11,266 bases of DNA from an uncultured Bacilli bacterium (GCA_944333305.1 CALVKV010000173.1:1-11266), one strand, 5' to 3'. Shown: positions 1 to 5,069, numbered from the stretch's first letter. Program-made: numbers and translations. The notes: generated from the letters alone by a model not told the origin.

Positions 1-272
1 ACTTCAGTTACTGTAACAATCTGATATACAGTATCTTTATAGCATATTTTCAAAATTGCAACGACAAATAAAAAAATCAGTGGCATTTTCCAAGCGCCAA
101 GGTATGTAAACCAAGTCAGAGCATAAGTCAGCATAATCTCTGCAATCGGGGGGATGAATTTGTTGATTGCCGTCTGAAACCGCGGCTCTTTACACAAACA
201 CCTGCTGATTACATATAAGCAAAAGCCTTCCAATATGCTAGAAAGAATATCCAGAGTCTGATACACCCACAT
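1..272 (-). CDS. Second AgrC-like sensor histidine kinase, N-terminal part only (runs off the left edge)
   Basis: The minus strand opens with ATG at 272-270, directly after the TAA (275-273) of the kinase before it, giving TAAATG with no spacer. Ninety codons are visible. They begin MWVYQTLDI and contain GFCLYVISRCLCKEP and YALTWFTYLGAWKMPL, all closely matching the start of the neighbouring kinase; by eye about 73 of 91 aligned residues are identical. The visible part is hydrophobic membrane sensor only, so the catalytic GHKL domain, if present, lies outside the window. A purine-rich AGGAAAGG in the end of the upstream gene can serve as ribosome site. AgrC-type kinases sense extracellular peptides; that role is family knowledge here. 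Whether this copy is intact cannot be told from the window. Confidence 0.85.
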   Translation of the reverse strand, partial: MWVYQTLDILSSILEGFCLYVISRCLCKEPRFQTAINKFIPPIAEIMLTYALTWFTYLGAWKMPLIFLFVVAILKICYKDTVYQIVTVTE

Positions 273-1583
273 TTAGTCCACCGCCTTTCCTGCGGAAACG
301 GGCAGCAATATCTTCAAAGTAAATTTCCCATTTTCCTGCGTGGCAGTGCAAGAGCCGGAATATTTCTCCGCAGCCTTTTTCATATTGGAAATGCCAAAGC
401 CGTGCAGGAATTTATCTGCCTTTGTAGTATGACCGTCCTTATGAACCTCATCTAAGCAGTTATTCTCAATCAGGATAGACACAAAATCCTGCACCTTTCC
501 CGCTTTCACAAGAATTACCCGCTGATCCTCCGGCAGTTTCTCACTGGCTTCGATAGCGTTGTCAATCCCGTTACCGAACAGGGTGCTGATGTCAAGCGGC
601 TCTATGAAATCTACGCCGCTGAAATCTATAAAGACGGAAAAGTCGATGTTCTTTTCACGGGCTTTTTCCGCCTTATCTTTCAGAATGATGTCCAGAAATT
701 CATTTCCCGTATGCACATAGTTCTCATAGTCCGCTATCTGCGAGCGCAGTTCCTGCGCCATTTTGCGTGTCTTGTCTGTTCCCTGAGCACCCTCCAACAC
801 AAGCAGATGGTTTTTCATATCGTGGTAAACGGAGCGTATGCGCTCCTCATCTTTCAGTTTGTCCTGATAATAAGCGTACTGCTGCTGAAGTTGGGCAATC
901 TGCACCTTGTCTCGTTGCTCCTGCTCCCGTAAATACAGAATATTTTTGGCGTACATAAAAATCATCATAAAAATGGCAGCCACTACACCGCTACTGATGT
1001 ACAGCGTCAAATCTGCTGATTTTTCTAAATTCAATAAATTGAAACTAGCAAAAATTGTAATGGTAAGGGCAATCAGAAAAACGACAGTTAAAATTATACT
1101 GTCTTTCAACTGCACCCTATATTTGAAATGTCTCAGCATTAAATAAATCACACCAAGCACAAGCAATCGAACCACAAATGCAATAGCGTAGATTTCCCAT
1201 CTCAGAAAAACTTGACCGTCTACCTGTACTGATTGATTATTGCCATACAACCAATCTCCAATGCTAAGATAGATAGAGTCTGATAAGAAAACTATCACAG
1301 CAAACCATATTTCAGTTACTGTAACAATCTGATATACTGTGTCCTTATAGCATATTTTCAAAACTGCAATGACAAATATACAAATCAGCGGCATTTTCCA
1401 AGCGCCAAGAGTTGTAAACCAAGTCAGGGCATAAGCCCACACTATCACCGCTATCATAGGGATAAATTTATTGATTGCAGACTGACGCCGAGGCTCCTTA
1501 CATAAACATCTGCTGACTACATATAAGCAAAAGCCCTCTGCTATCGTACTTACAATATCCAAAACTTGATATACCCACATCAT
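273..1583 (-). CDS. AgrC-like sensor histidine kinase (GHKL ATPase domain)
   Basis: This 436-residue protein has about six hydrophobic membrane segments in residues 5-215, a coiled linker at about 216-250, and a HPK10/AgrC-type core. The phospho-acceptor is probably H254 in VYHDMKNHL. The N box is at about 338-345 (NGIDNAIE) and the G box at 395-400 (GFGISN), which together make up the compact GHKL/HATPase_c_5 fold. It should sense a signal at the membrane and phosphorylate the response regulator encoded just upstream. Its start overlaps the regulator stop (ATGA). Two tandem Met codons exist; the second (1580-1578) matches the paralogue's start, while the first has GGGGGG seven bases upstream, so the start is uncertain by one codon. 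Whether the ligand is a cyclic autoinducing peptide is inference: no agrB or agrD is visible. Confidence 0.9.
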   Translation of the reverse strand: MMWVYQVLDIVSTIAEGFCLYVVSRCLCKEPRRQSAINKFIPMIAVIVWAYALTWFTTLGAWKMPLICIFVIAVLKICYKDTVYQIVTVTEIWFAVIVFLSDSIYLSIGDWLYGNNQSVQVDGQVFLRWEIYAIAFVVRLLVLGVIYLMLRHFKYRVQLKDSIILTVVFLIALTITIFASFNLLNLEKSADLTLYISSGVVAAIFMMIFMYAKNILYLREQEQRDKVQIAQLQQQYAYYQDKLKDEERIRSVYHDMKNHLLVLEGAQGTDKTRKMAQELRSQIADYENYVHTGNEFLDIILKDKAEKAREKNIDFSVFIDFSGVDFIEPLDISTLFGNGIDNAIEASEKLPEDQRVILVKAGKVQDFVSILIENNCLDEVHKDGHTTKADKFLHGFGISNMKKAAEKYSGSCTATQENGKFTLKILLPVSAGKAVD

Positions 1584-2293
1584 AGCATATCCCCCCAGAA
1601 GTCAGCCAGTTTTGCCATAAACTCCTTGCGTTTCGGCTGACTGATCGGGACACGCTCGCCCGTGGTTAAGACCGCTTCCAGATTTTCCACGCTTTTCACA
1701 TACGCCATATTCACAATAAAACTGGCGTGACAGCGGGCAAACTGCCGCTTTGTTTCCAAAAGGGAAGCAATTTCTTTCATATTTTTGTAAATGACCTGCT
1801 CCTGATCGTCAAAGTGCAGAAGCACATTGCGCTTTTCCGTTTCAGCATAGCGCAGATTTTTATACAGCACCTTATATTTACCGCTGCCGTTTGAAAAACT
1901 GAGATACGGCTCTTCTCTGCCCTGATAGCGTGAGAAAAAACGGTCAAGTTCCATTTTAAGCCTGCCGTACTTCATAGGCTTGAGCAGAAAGTTGATTGCC
2001 CCATACTCATAGCCTTTCCATACATATTGCGGCAGAGAAGTCAGGAAAAACAAACCCACCGTACTGTCTGTCTTGCGGATTTCCTGAGCAGTTTCCAGAC
2101 CGCTCATTTTTTCCATCTTTATATCCATAAAAATCAAATCGAAATCGGGCTGATAATTCTTAAGCAGTTCTGTTCCATCGTGAAATTCAAAGAAGCAGAA
2201 CTCTTTGCCCGTATCAGCCGCATAGCGGTTTAAAAGTTCTTTCAACTCTTTAATAAGTACGATTTCATCATCGCAGATTACTATATTTAACAT
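1580..2293 (-). CDS. AgrA/LytR-type response regulator (REC plus LytTR DNA-binding domain)
   Basis: This 237-residue cytoplasmic regulator has an N-terminal receiver domain (about 1-120). Visible are the acid pair D8-D9, the phospho-acceptor D57 in IFMDIKM, T85 and K105 in FLLKP. A C-terminal LytTR domain (about 133-237) includes FARCHASFIVNMAYV and the ending SQPKRKEFMAKL, the usual sequence style of this family. On phosphorylation by the co-transcribed kinase(s) it should bind direct-repeat sites and change transcription. The ATG is preceded by GGGAG eight bases upstream. It is the first gene of the minus-strand operon and has a plausible extended -10 promoter at 2332-2360. The target genes are not visible. 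Confidence 0.93.
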   Translation of the reverse strand: MLNIVICDDEIVLIKELKELLNRYAADTGKEFCFFEFHDGTELLKNYQPDFDLIFMDIKMEKMSGLETAQEIRKTDSTVGLFFLTSLPQYVWKGYEYGAINFLLKPMKYGRLKMELDRFFSRYQGREEPYLSFSNGSGKYKVLYKNLRYAETEKRNVLLHFDDQEQVIYKNMKEIASLLETKRQFARCHASFIVNMAYVKSVENLEAVLTTGERVPISQPKRKEFMAKLADFWGDML

Positions 2294-2331
2294 CAGCCAA
2301 ACTCCCTGTAAATATCTGAAATCACGCGCCT

Positions 2332-2360
2332 ATTATATCACAGCCGTCTTTACAGCACAA
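2332..2360 (-). promoter_or_regulatory. Promoter of the response-regulator/kinase operon
   Basis: Read on the minus strand, TATAAT (2337-2332) is preceded by TG with one base between, a perfect extended -10. A weak -35 (TTGTGC, 2360-2355) sits at 17-base spacing. It lies about 40 bases upstream of the regulator ATG with no other gene between. I saw no convincing LytTR direct repeat, so autoregulation cannot be claimed. Confidence 0.6.
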
Positions 2361-2454
2361 TATAAAAATATCTAATTTAATTTAATAATTATTAGGATTT
2401 TGCAAAGCACAATAAAACGCACTTTTACAGAATTTGACTGCGCTTGAAAATTTA

Positions 2455-2480
2455 ACAAAATTCAAACGAAAACATAATAT
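2455..2480 (+). promoter_or_regulatory. Possible sporulation-type (sigma-K/sigma-E-like) promoter of the cotJC stub
   Basis: AC at 2455-2456, 16 bases, then CATAATAT at 2473-2480 fits the loose sigma-K pattern AC-N16-CATAnnnT; the -10 also resembles sigma-E sites. No good sigma-A pair at proper spacing was found upstream of 2511. The cotJ operon of Bacillus subtilis is known to be under mother-cell sporulation control, which makes the match reasonable, but in AT-rich DNA such a short pattern can arise by chance. Confidence 0.3.
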
Positions 2481-2510
2481 GAAATGAACACTTATAAAGG
2501 AGTAAATTTT

Positions 2511-2615
2511 ATGTTTAATTATATAAAAAAACTGCAATACCCCATCAATATCAAACGCTGCGACCCAAAAGCCGCCAGCCTGATTATTTCCCAGTACGGC
2601 GGACTGTATTGCTAA
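2511..2615 (+). pseudogene. Truncated CotJC / manganese-catalase family gene (N-terminal stub of 34 codons)
   Basis: The 34-residue reading frame begins MFNYIKKLQYP, continues with NIKRCDPKAA and ends ISQYGGLYC. CotJC and related di-manganese catalases start in just this way (aromatic-x-Y-x-KKLQYP, then P-x-x-A, then QYGG) and continue with PDGE or ADGE for another ~150-250 residues. Here the family match stops exactly after QYGG, and three unrelated codons lead to a stop. The ATG has a full AAAGGAG eight bases upstream, so the start is the native one. The metal ligands and catalytic core are missing, so it cannot be a catalase. The abrupt end, followed by phage genes, suggests it is the host half of an integration site. 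The match was recognised from memory of the family, not by a search. Confidence 0.75.
2590..2615. other. Probable prophage attachment-site junction (att)
   Basis: Homology to CotJC ends within or just after the GGA codon at 2601-2603; the next base (C) would also fit the expected proline codon. To the right, everything readable is phage-like or intergenic. The junction of host and prophage DNA is therefore placed by inference at about 2600-2606. The core cannot be defined without the other end of the element. No integrase lies in the window. Confidence 0.45.
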
Positions 2616-2627
2616 AAGAGATAATAA

Positions 2628-2665
2628 AAAAGCCCCAACTAAATTAAGTCGGGGCTTTTATCTTT
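2628..2665. terminator. Bidirectional intrinsic terminator after the cotJC stub
   Basis: AAAAGCCCC (2628-2636) pairs with GGGGCTTTT (2651-2659). An inner ACT/AGT pair follows an A-C mismatch, and the loop is AAATTA. On the plus strand it is followed by ATCTTTTT; on the minus strand by six T residues, so it should work in both directions. It insulates the chromosomal side from the small plus-strand unit to its right. Confidence 0.85.
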
Positions 2666-2677
2666 TTAAATATTACT

Positions 2678-2764
2678 TTATTCAAGTGATTCAATTATTT
2701 TTTCAATGTTTACATTATCAATAGTATTATTATTTGTTTTTAAATCTTTAAAATTTTTTATTTT
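2678..2764 (-). pseudogene. Possible 3' remnant of a minus-strand gene
   Basis: On the minus strand an open stretch of about 28 codons ends in NIEKIIESLE and TAA (2680-2678), directly before the terminator at 2659-2628. The composition is protein-like and the terminator placement is right for a gene end. However, there is no usable start codon, and an in-frame TAG lies just upstream. It may be the tail of a gene lost by deletion, or just open AT-rich DNA. No family recognised. Confidence 0.2.
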
Positions 2765-2778
2765 TTTCTAAAAACCGC

Positions 2779-2807
2779 TTGACATACTCGTACAAGTATG
2801 ATATAAT
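2779..2807 (+). promoter_or_regulatory. Perfect consensus sigma-A promoter of the small-peptide/RHH unit
   Basis: TTGACA at 2779-2784 and TATAAT at 2802-2807 are both exact matches to consensus with the ideal 17-base spacer. Transcription should start near 2814, giving a leader of about 20 bases before the TTG start at 2834. A promoter this strong in a prophage normally needs a repressor or a post-transcriptional brake; both are suggested nearby. Confidence 0.92.
2783..2800. promoter_or_regulatory. Palindromic operator inside the promoter spacer
   Basis: CATACTCGTACAAGTATG is an 18-base near-perfect palindrome with a single mismatched pair, CATACT-C-GTAC-A-AGTATG. It fills the space between the -35 and the -10, where a bound repressor would block RNA polymerase. 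The ribbon-helix-helix protein encoded at the end of the same unit is the obvious candidate ligand; this pairing is inference. Confidence 0.6.
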
Positions 2808-2833
2808 AATATCAGAAAGTGAGGTGAGGAACA

Positions 2834-2929
2834 TTGATTGAGTTAATATCAAGTATAGCCAACTTAACAAGCTCGCTGTTAGCGTTAATAACAGCAATCA
2901 TAGCTTATAAGTTGGCTAAAGACAAGTAA
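2834..2929 (+). CDS. Hydrophobic 31-residue peptide, candidate type I toxin
   Basis: A TTG start at 2834 follows a strong AGGTGAGG ribosome site and opens a 31-codon frame: MIELISSIANL, then a hydrophobic SLLALITAIIA segment, ending AYKLAKDK. One membrane segment with a short charged tail is the form of Fst/TxpA/BsrG-like type I toxins, which are common in Firmicutes prophages. The RNA is highly structured: most of the coding sequence forms a nested hairpin (2856-2918), and the start region can pair with sequence beyond the stop. An antisense promoter lies downstream at 2964-2992. It is the first reading frame behind a perfect sigma-A promoter. No named family was recognised; it could instead be a small regulatory or holin-like membrane peptide. 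Confidence 0.65.
   Translation: MIELISSIANLTSSLLALITAIIAYKLAKDK
2856..2918. repeat. Nested inverted repeats covering the peptide coding sequence
   Basis: Three arm pairs nest inside each other: TAGCCAACTTA (2856-2866) with TAAGTTGGCTA (2908-2918), AAGCT (2869-2873) with AGCTT (2902-2906), and GCTGTTA (2875-2881) with TAACAGC (2889-2895), around a 7-base loop GCGTTAA. That is 23 base pairs in 63 bases, all inside a protein-coding frame. Either strand of RNA would form this stem. Confidence 0.85.
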
Positions 2930-2934
2930 GGGAC

Positions 2935-2950
2935 GGGGGCGAAAGCCCCC
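2935..2950. other. GAAA-tetraloop hairpin downstream of the peptide stop
   Basis: GGGGGC-GAAA-GCCCCC is a very stable hairpin closed by a GNRA tetraloop, starting six bases after the stop codon. Flanking AAGG and CCTT can extend it. No T tract follows on either strand, so it is more likely an RNA stability or processing element than an intrinsic terminator. In an antisense transcript it would be the 5'-terminal stem. Confidence 0.7.
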
Positions 2951-2963
2951 TAACCTTAAATAT

Positions 2964-2992
2964 ATTATAACTCAATCTATATAAAAATGCAA
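2964..2992 (-). promoter_or_regulatory. Candidate antisense promoter facing the small peptide gene
   Basis: On the minus strand, TTGCAT (2992-2987) and a perfect TATAAT (2969-2964) are separated by exactly 17 bases. Transcription would begin near 2957 and cross the tetraloop hairpin and then the whole 31-codon peptide frame in antisense. This is the arrangement expected for a type I antitoxin RNA. The -35 matches consensus in only three positions, and no clear nearby terminator was identified apart from the hairpin at 2628-2659. Confidence 0.5.
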
Positions 2993-3076
2993 GTATTATC
3001 ATTATTTATTAGTATTGCTGCGCTTATTATTAGTATAGCAGCGTTAGTAACTATACTAAAAAAGAAAAGGAAGTGA
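2987..3076 (+). CDS. Hydrophobic 29-residue peptide with lysine-rich tail
   Basis: From ATG at 2987 the frame reads MQVLSLFISIAALIISIAAL and ends LKKKRK with TGA at 3074-3076. It is one predicted membrane helix with a strongly basic C-terminus, again the style of prophage type I toxins or small membrane regulators. ISIAAL appears twice in a row, reflecting two near-identical ~21-base DNA units. I see no Shine-Dalgarno sequence upstream, so translation may be weak or absent. Its 3' end carries the ribosome site of the next gene, which suggests at least structural coupling to it. No family recognised. Confidence 0.45.
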   Translation: MQVLSLFISIAALIISIAALVTILKKKRK

Positions 3077-3081
3077 AATTA

Positions 3082-3282
3082 ATGCCTGAAGAAAAAAGGA
3101 AAACAACAACATCATCCGCTGTTAAACGCAGATACAACGACAAGGTTTATTCTGTTGTCAAAGCTGAATTGCCTAAAGATTTAGTTACAGAATTCAAGGA
3201 ACTTTGTAAGAAAAAAGGTGTTTCACAGGCAAGCATTATAAAAAGTGCATTAGAGCAGTTTGTCAATGATAACAAAGTATAA
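3082..3282 (+). CDS. Ribbon-helix-helix (Arc/CopG-like) DNA-binding protein
   Basis: The 66-residue protein has a basic, flexible N-terminus (PEEKRKTTTSSAVKRR), then a short strand (VYSVVKAELP), a first helix (KDLVTEFKELCKKKG) and a second helix after the turn (SQASIIKSALEQFV). That strand-helix-helix order and the length fit the Arc/CopG/MetJ-like fold, which binds palindromic operators as dimers. ATG at 3082 is preferred: AAGGA lies ten bases upstream, whereas an in-frame GTG at 3073 is too close to it. It is the last gene of a unit whose promoter carries an 18-base palindrome, so autorepression is the simplest role. It could alternatively act as the antitoxin half of a locus or as a phage regulator. 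Confidence 0.8.
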   Translation: MPEEKRKTTTSSAVKRRYNDKVYSVVKAELPKDLVTEFKELCKKKGVSQASIIKSALEQFVNDNKV

Positions 3283-3284
3283 AA

Positions 3285-3316
3285 AAAGCCCCGGCTCGAT
3301 TGTGAGCCGGGGCTTT
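3285..3316. terminator. Convergent bidirectional terminator, end of the phage late operon
   Basis: A perfect 13-base-pair stem (AAAGCCCCGGCTC, 3285-3297; GAGCCGGGGCTTT, 3304-3316) has a six-base loop. On the minus strand it is followed by seven T residues and terminates the late operon; on the plus strand it ends the RHH unit with a shorter T run. It sits three bases after the RHH stop and three bases before the last late gene's stop. Confidence 0.93.
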
Positions 3317-3318
3317 CA

Positions 3319-3600
3319 TTATTCAAGCATATCTGTTAATACAGTGCCTTCAATTAACTTTCCCTTTTTAGTTGTTCCTTCAATAAGAATTCTTTCCTTG
3401 CTTTTATTGAAGTTTTCAAGGACCTTAACTTCGTTACCTGACGGAATTACTCCAATTATTTCGCCATTCTTATCGCGAACATTAACGCCGATATAAGGTT
3501 CTTTTTTCTTGACTGTTTTGATAACAGTCTTTGCTGCCTCTTTATTTTCATCGGCAGCGACTTTTGCTTTTGATGTTTCCTTTTTGGTTGATTTTGCCAT
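3319..3600 (-). CDS. Lysine-rich small protein with SH3-like C-terminal half
   Basis: The 93-residue protein has a very basic, alanine-rich N-terminal third (MAKSTKKETSKAKVAADENK onward) with no membrane segment. The C-terminal half starts at about residue 36 (YIGVNVRDKNGEIIGVIPSG) and looks like a bacterial SH3-type fold, where the NVR-x-x-G pattern is common in wall-binding domains. GGAG ten bases before ATG is a good ribosome site. It follows the endolysin by 18 bases and is the last gene of the late operon. The position suggests an accessory lysis or wall-binding role, but the function is unknown and the basic tail could also bind nucleic acid or teichoic acid. Confidence 0.7.
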   Translation of the reverse strand: MAKSTKKETSKAKVAADENKEAAKTVIKTVKKKEPYIGVNVRDKNGEIIGVIPSGNEVKVLENFNKSKERILIEGTTKKGKLIEGTVLTDMLE

Positions 3601-3618
3601 TTTTTATTCTCCTTATTT

Positions 3619-4782
3619 TTATTCTACTCCGCCGTCATATGCGGTGAAGCCGCACTTATAGGCGTTCGTGCCGTTTACCTTATAAATTACAAGAAACATA
3701 CCGTCCGTTTTGGTGGGGCAAAGGCACGCCTCGTTCTTATCAAGGCTGCCGGCCTTGCCTTTCTTAGCGGTATCGGTATAAACAGTTTCAACAGTAGAGC
3801 CGTTTTTGTAATTTCTGCCGCTTGTTGGTGCGTTCTTTACGCCGCCGGCATACTTTACAAAACCTACCTTGTGTTTGCTTGTGCCGTCTAAATCATACTG
3901 CACGCAATAGGCGCTGCCCTTTTTGCCGAAACATTTCGCAACTTCTCCCGGAGCAAGCGAGCCGATTTCCTCTTTAAAATCACTGCGAGCGTAAACCTTT
4001 TCGGTTGTTGAGCCGTTCTGCCATTTAACTGACGGAACATAATATCCTACGGAAATTGAAGAGGTGCCCGAGGAAGAAGTTGAGCCGCCTACCTTGCTCT
4101 GGTCTTTGGGCCTTAGCACGCCGTAAACATCGTCATAATCGTGCTTTACTTTGTGCATTTCCTTACCGTTCCAGTTTTGGTCATATGAATAAAATTCAGA
4201 AGTGTTGCCTTCGCCTGTGCAAATAGCAACATGACCTGCTCCGTTGCCTTTGTTACCGTTCCATACCATTATGTCGCCCGCCTGCGGAACGAAAGAGGCG
4301 GTGTTTTCAATTTTTGTAAAATTCTTGGTCAGTTCAGAATGTTTGCTGAAATTCAGCCAATAATACTTTGCATTGCCCCAACTGCCGGGCTTTATGCCAA
4401 ACACCTTATTAAGATAAAGTTTAATCAGGTCTACGCACTGCGCGCCGTATGCGCCGTCATAGTCGGTCGCTTTACCGTTATACGCCTTAACAAATTCATT
4501 ATAAGTCATTAAGCCGCCTTTTTCTGTGTCTTCTTTCGGGGCTTCGTATGTAAGGGCCTGTTCACTGTCTGAAACGCCCTTAGTTGTCGGGTCGGTTGTT
4601 ATGCCTATTGCAGCAGGAATCATAAGAACAAGCATTGCAACATTCATAACCTCATCCGCTGTAACCGAGGTTTCAATTTTAAAAATCTTAAGAATGGCAA
4701 AAACTGCCACAATTACGGCGGATATGATGCCCATCCACCAAGAGCCGCTCTGAATCCTTACTTTCCAGTTAATGTTTTTCAT
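3619..4782 (-). CDS. Holin-endolysin fusion: phiLC3-type holin domain plus CHAP lysin and two wall-binding repeats
   Basis: Residues 1-91 read like a complete phiLC3-family holin: INWKVRIQSGSWW, two hydrophobic segments, then the family signature DPTTKGVSDSEQALTYE (64-80). Residues 92-228 form a CHAP amidase/endopeptidase domain with C116 in GAQCVDL, H184 in AGHVAI and N203 in DQNWNG as the likely catalytic set. A Ser/Gly linker (231-246) precedes two ~70-residue repeats (247-315 and 323-386), each with NGST, GSL, GF and GGV signposts, probably SH3b-like wall binding. AAAGGAG eight bases upstream supports the start. Met92 itself has AAAGGCGG four bases upstream, so a free soluble lysin may also be made from an internal start. 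The enzyme should cut host peptidoglycan at the end of phage growth. Confidence 0.88.
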   Translation of the reverse strand: MKNINWKVRIQSGSWWMGIISAVIVAVFAILKIFKIETSVTADEVMNVAMLVLMIPAAIGITTDPTTKGVSDSEQALTYEAPKEDTEKGGLMTYNEFVKAYNGKATDYDGAYGAQCVDLIKLYLNKVFGIKPGSWGNAKYYWLNFSKHSELTKNFTKIENTASFVPQAGDIMVWNGNKGNGAGHVAICTGEGNTSEFYSYDQNWNGKEMHKVKHDYDDVYGVLRPKDQSKVGGSTSSSGTSSISVGYYVPSVKWQNGSTTEKVYARSDFKEEIGSLAPGEVAKCFGKKGSAYCVQYDLDGTSKHKVGFVKYAGGVKNAPTSGRNYKNGSTVETVYTDTAKKGKAGSLDKNEACLCPTKTDGMFLVIYKVNGTNAYKCGFTAYDGGVE

Positions 4783-4784
4783 AG

Positions 4785-5069
4785 TTATTTCTCCTTTTTG
4801 TTATTTTTTTCGAGAGCATATATTCTGCCCTCGTGATTGATGATCGTTTTTTCGTGCTCGTCAAGTTTACCGAATATTTTTGCGTGTCTGTCTGCCGCCT
4901 TGTTCTTAAACTCTTTGAAGTCTTCTTCGTTTCCATCTATTCTTGAGATCAGAAAACTAATCTGACTGCTGAGTTTAGTGGTCGCTTTCGCATTTGCTAT
5001 CATCGGTGCGGTTACTGTTATAATCAGTCCCGCTATAACCACCAGCACTTCAACTACAGTCCATTCCAT
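4785..5069 (-). CDS. Small membrane protein with coiled-coil tail, holin-like/XhlA-like
   Basis: A 94-residue protein starting MEWTVVEVLVVI has one N-terminal membrane segment (about 5-24), then a charged heptad-like region, FLISRIDGNEEDFKEFKNK through HEGRIYALEKN, likely a coiled coil. The ATG at 5069 is preferred because AGGTG lies six bases upstream; an in-frame GTG at 5078 overlaps that site. It sits between the fibre gene and the holin-endolysin gene, and its last codons carry the ribosome site of the lysin. The position and form suggest a lysis accessory protein like XhlA or a second holin, although XhlA usually has its membrane segment at the C-terminus. Family assignment is uncertain. 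Confidence 0.75.
   Translation of the reverse strand: MEWTVVEVLVVIAGLIITVTAPMIANAKATTKLSSQISFLISRIDGNEEDFKEFKNKAADRHAKIFGKLDEHEKTIINHEGRIYALEKNNKKEK

Noticed and set aside
1..272. Left-edge repeat as a simple assembly duplication.
   Set aside because: The two copies differ at many scattered positions with mostly protein-level conservative changes, and the left copy has its own start directly after a real stop, so they are diverged paralogues.
2511..2615. 34-residue frame as an AgrD-like autoinducing peptide precursor (small, cysteine near the end, close to agr-type genes).
   Set aside because: Its sequence fits the CotJC/Mn-catalase N-terminus almost residue for residue, lacks the acidic AgrD tail after the cysteine, and is divergent from the kinase operon with no agrB visible.
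2935..2950. GC-rich hairpin as an intrinsic terminator.
   Set aside because: No T tract follows on either strand; a strong true terminator exists at 3285-3316.
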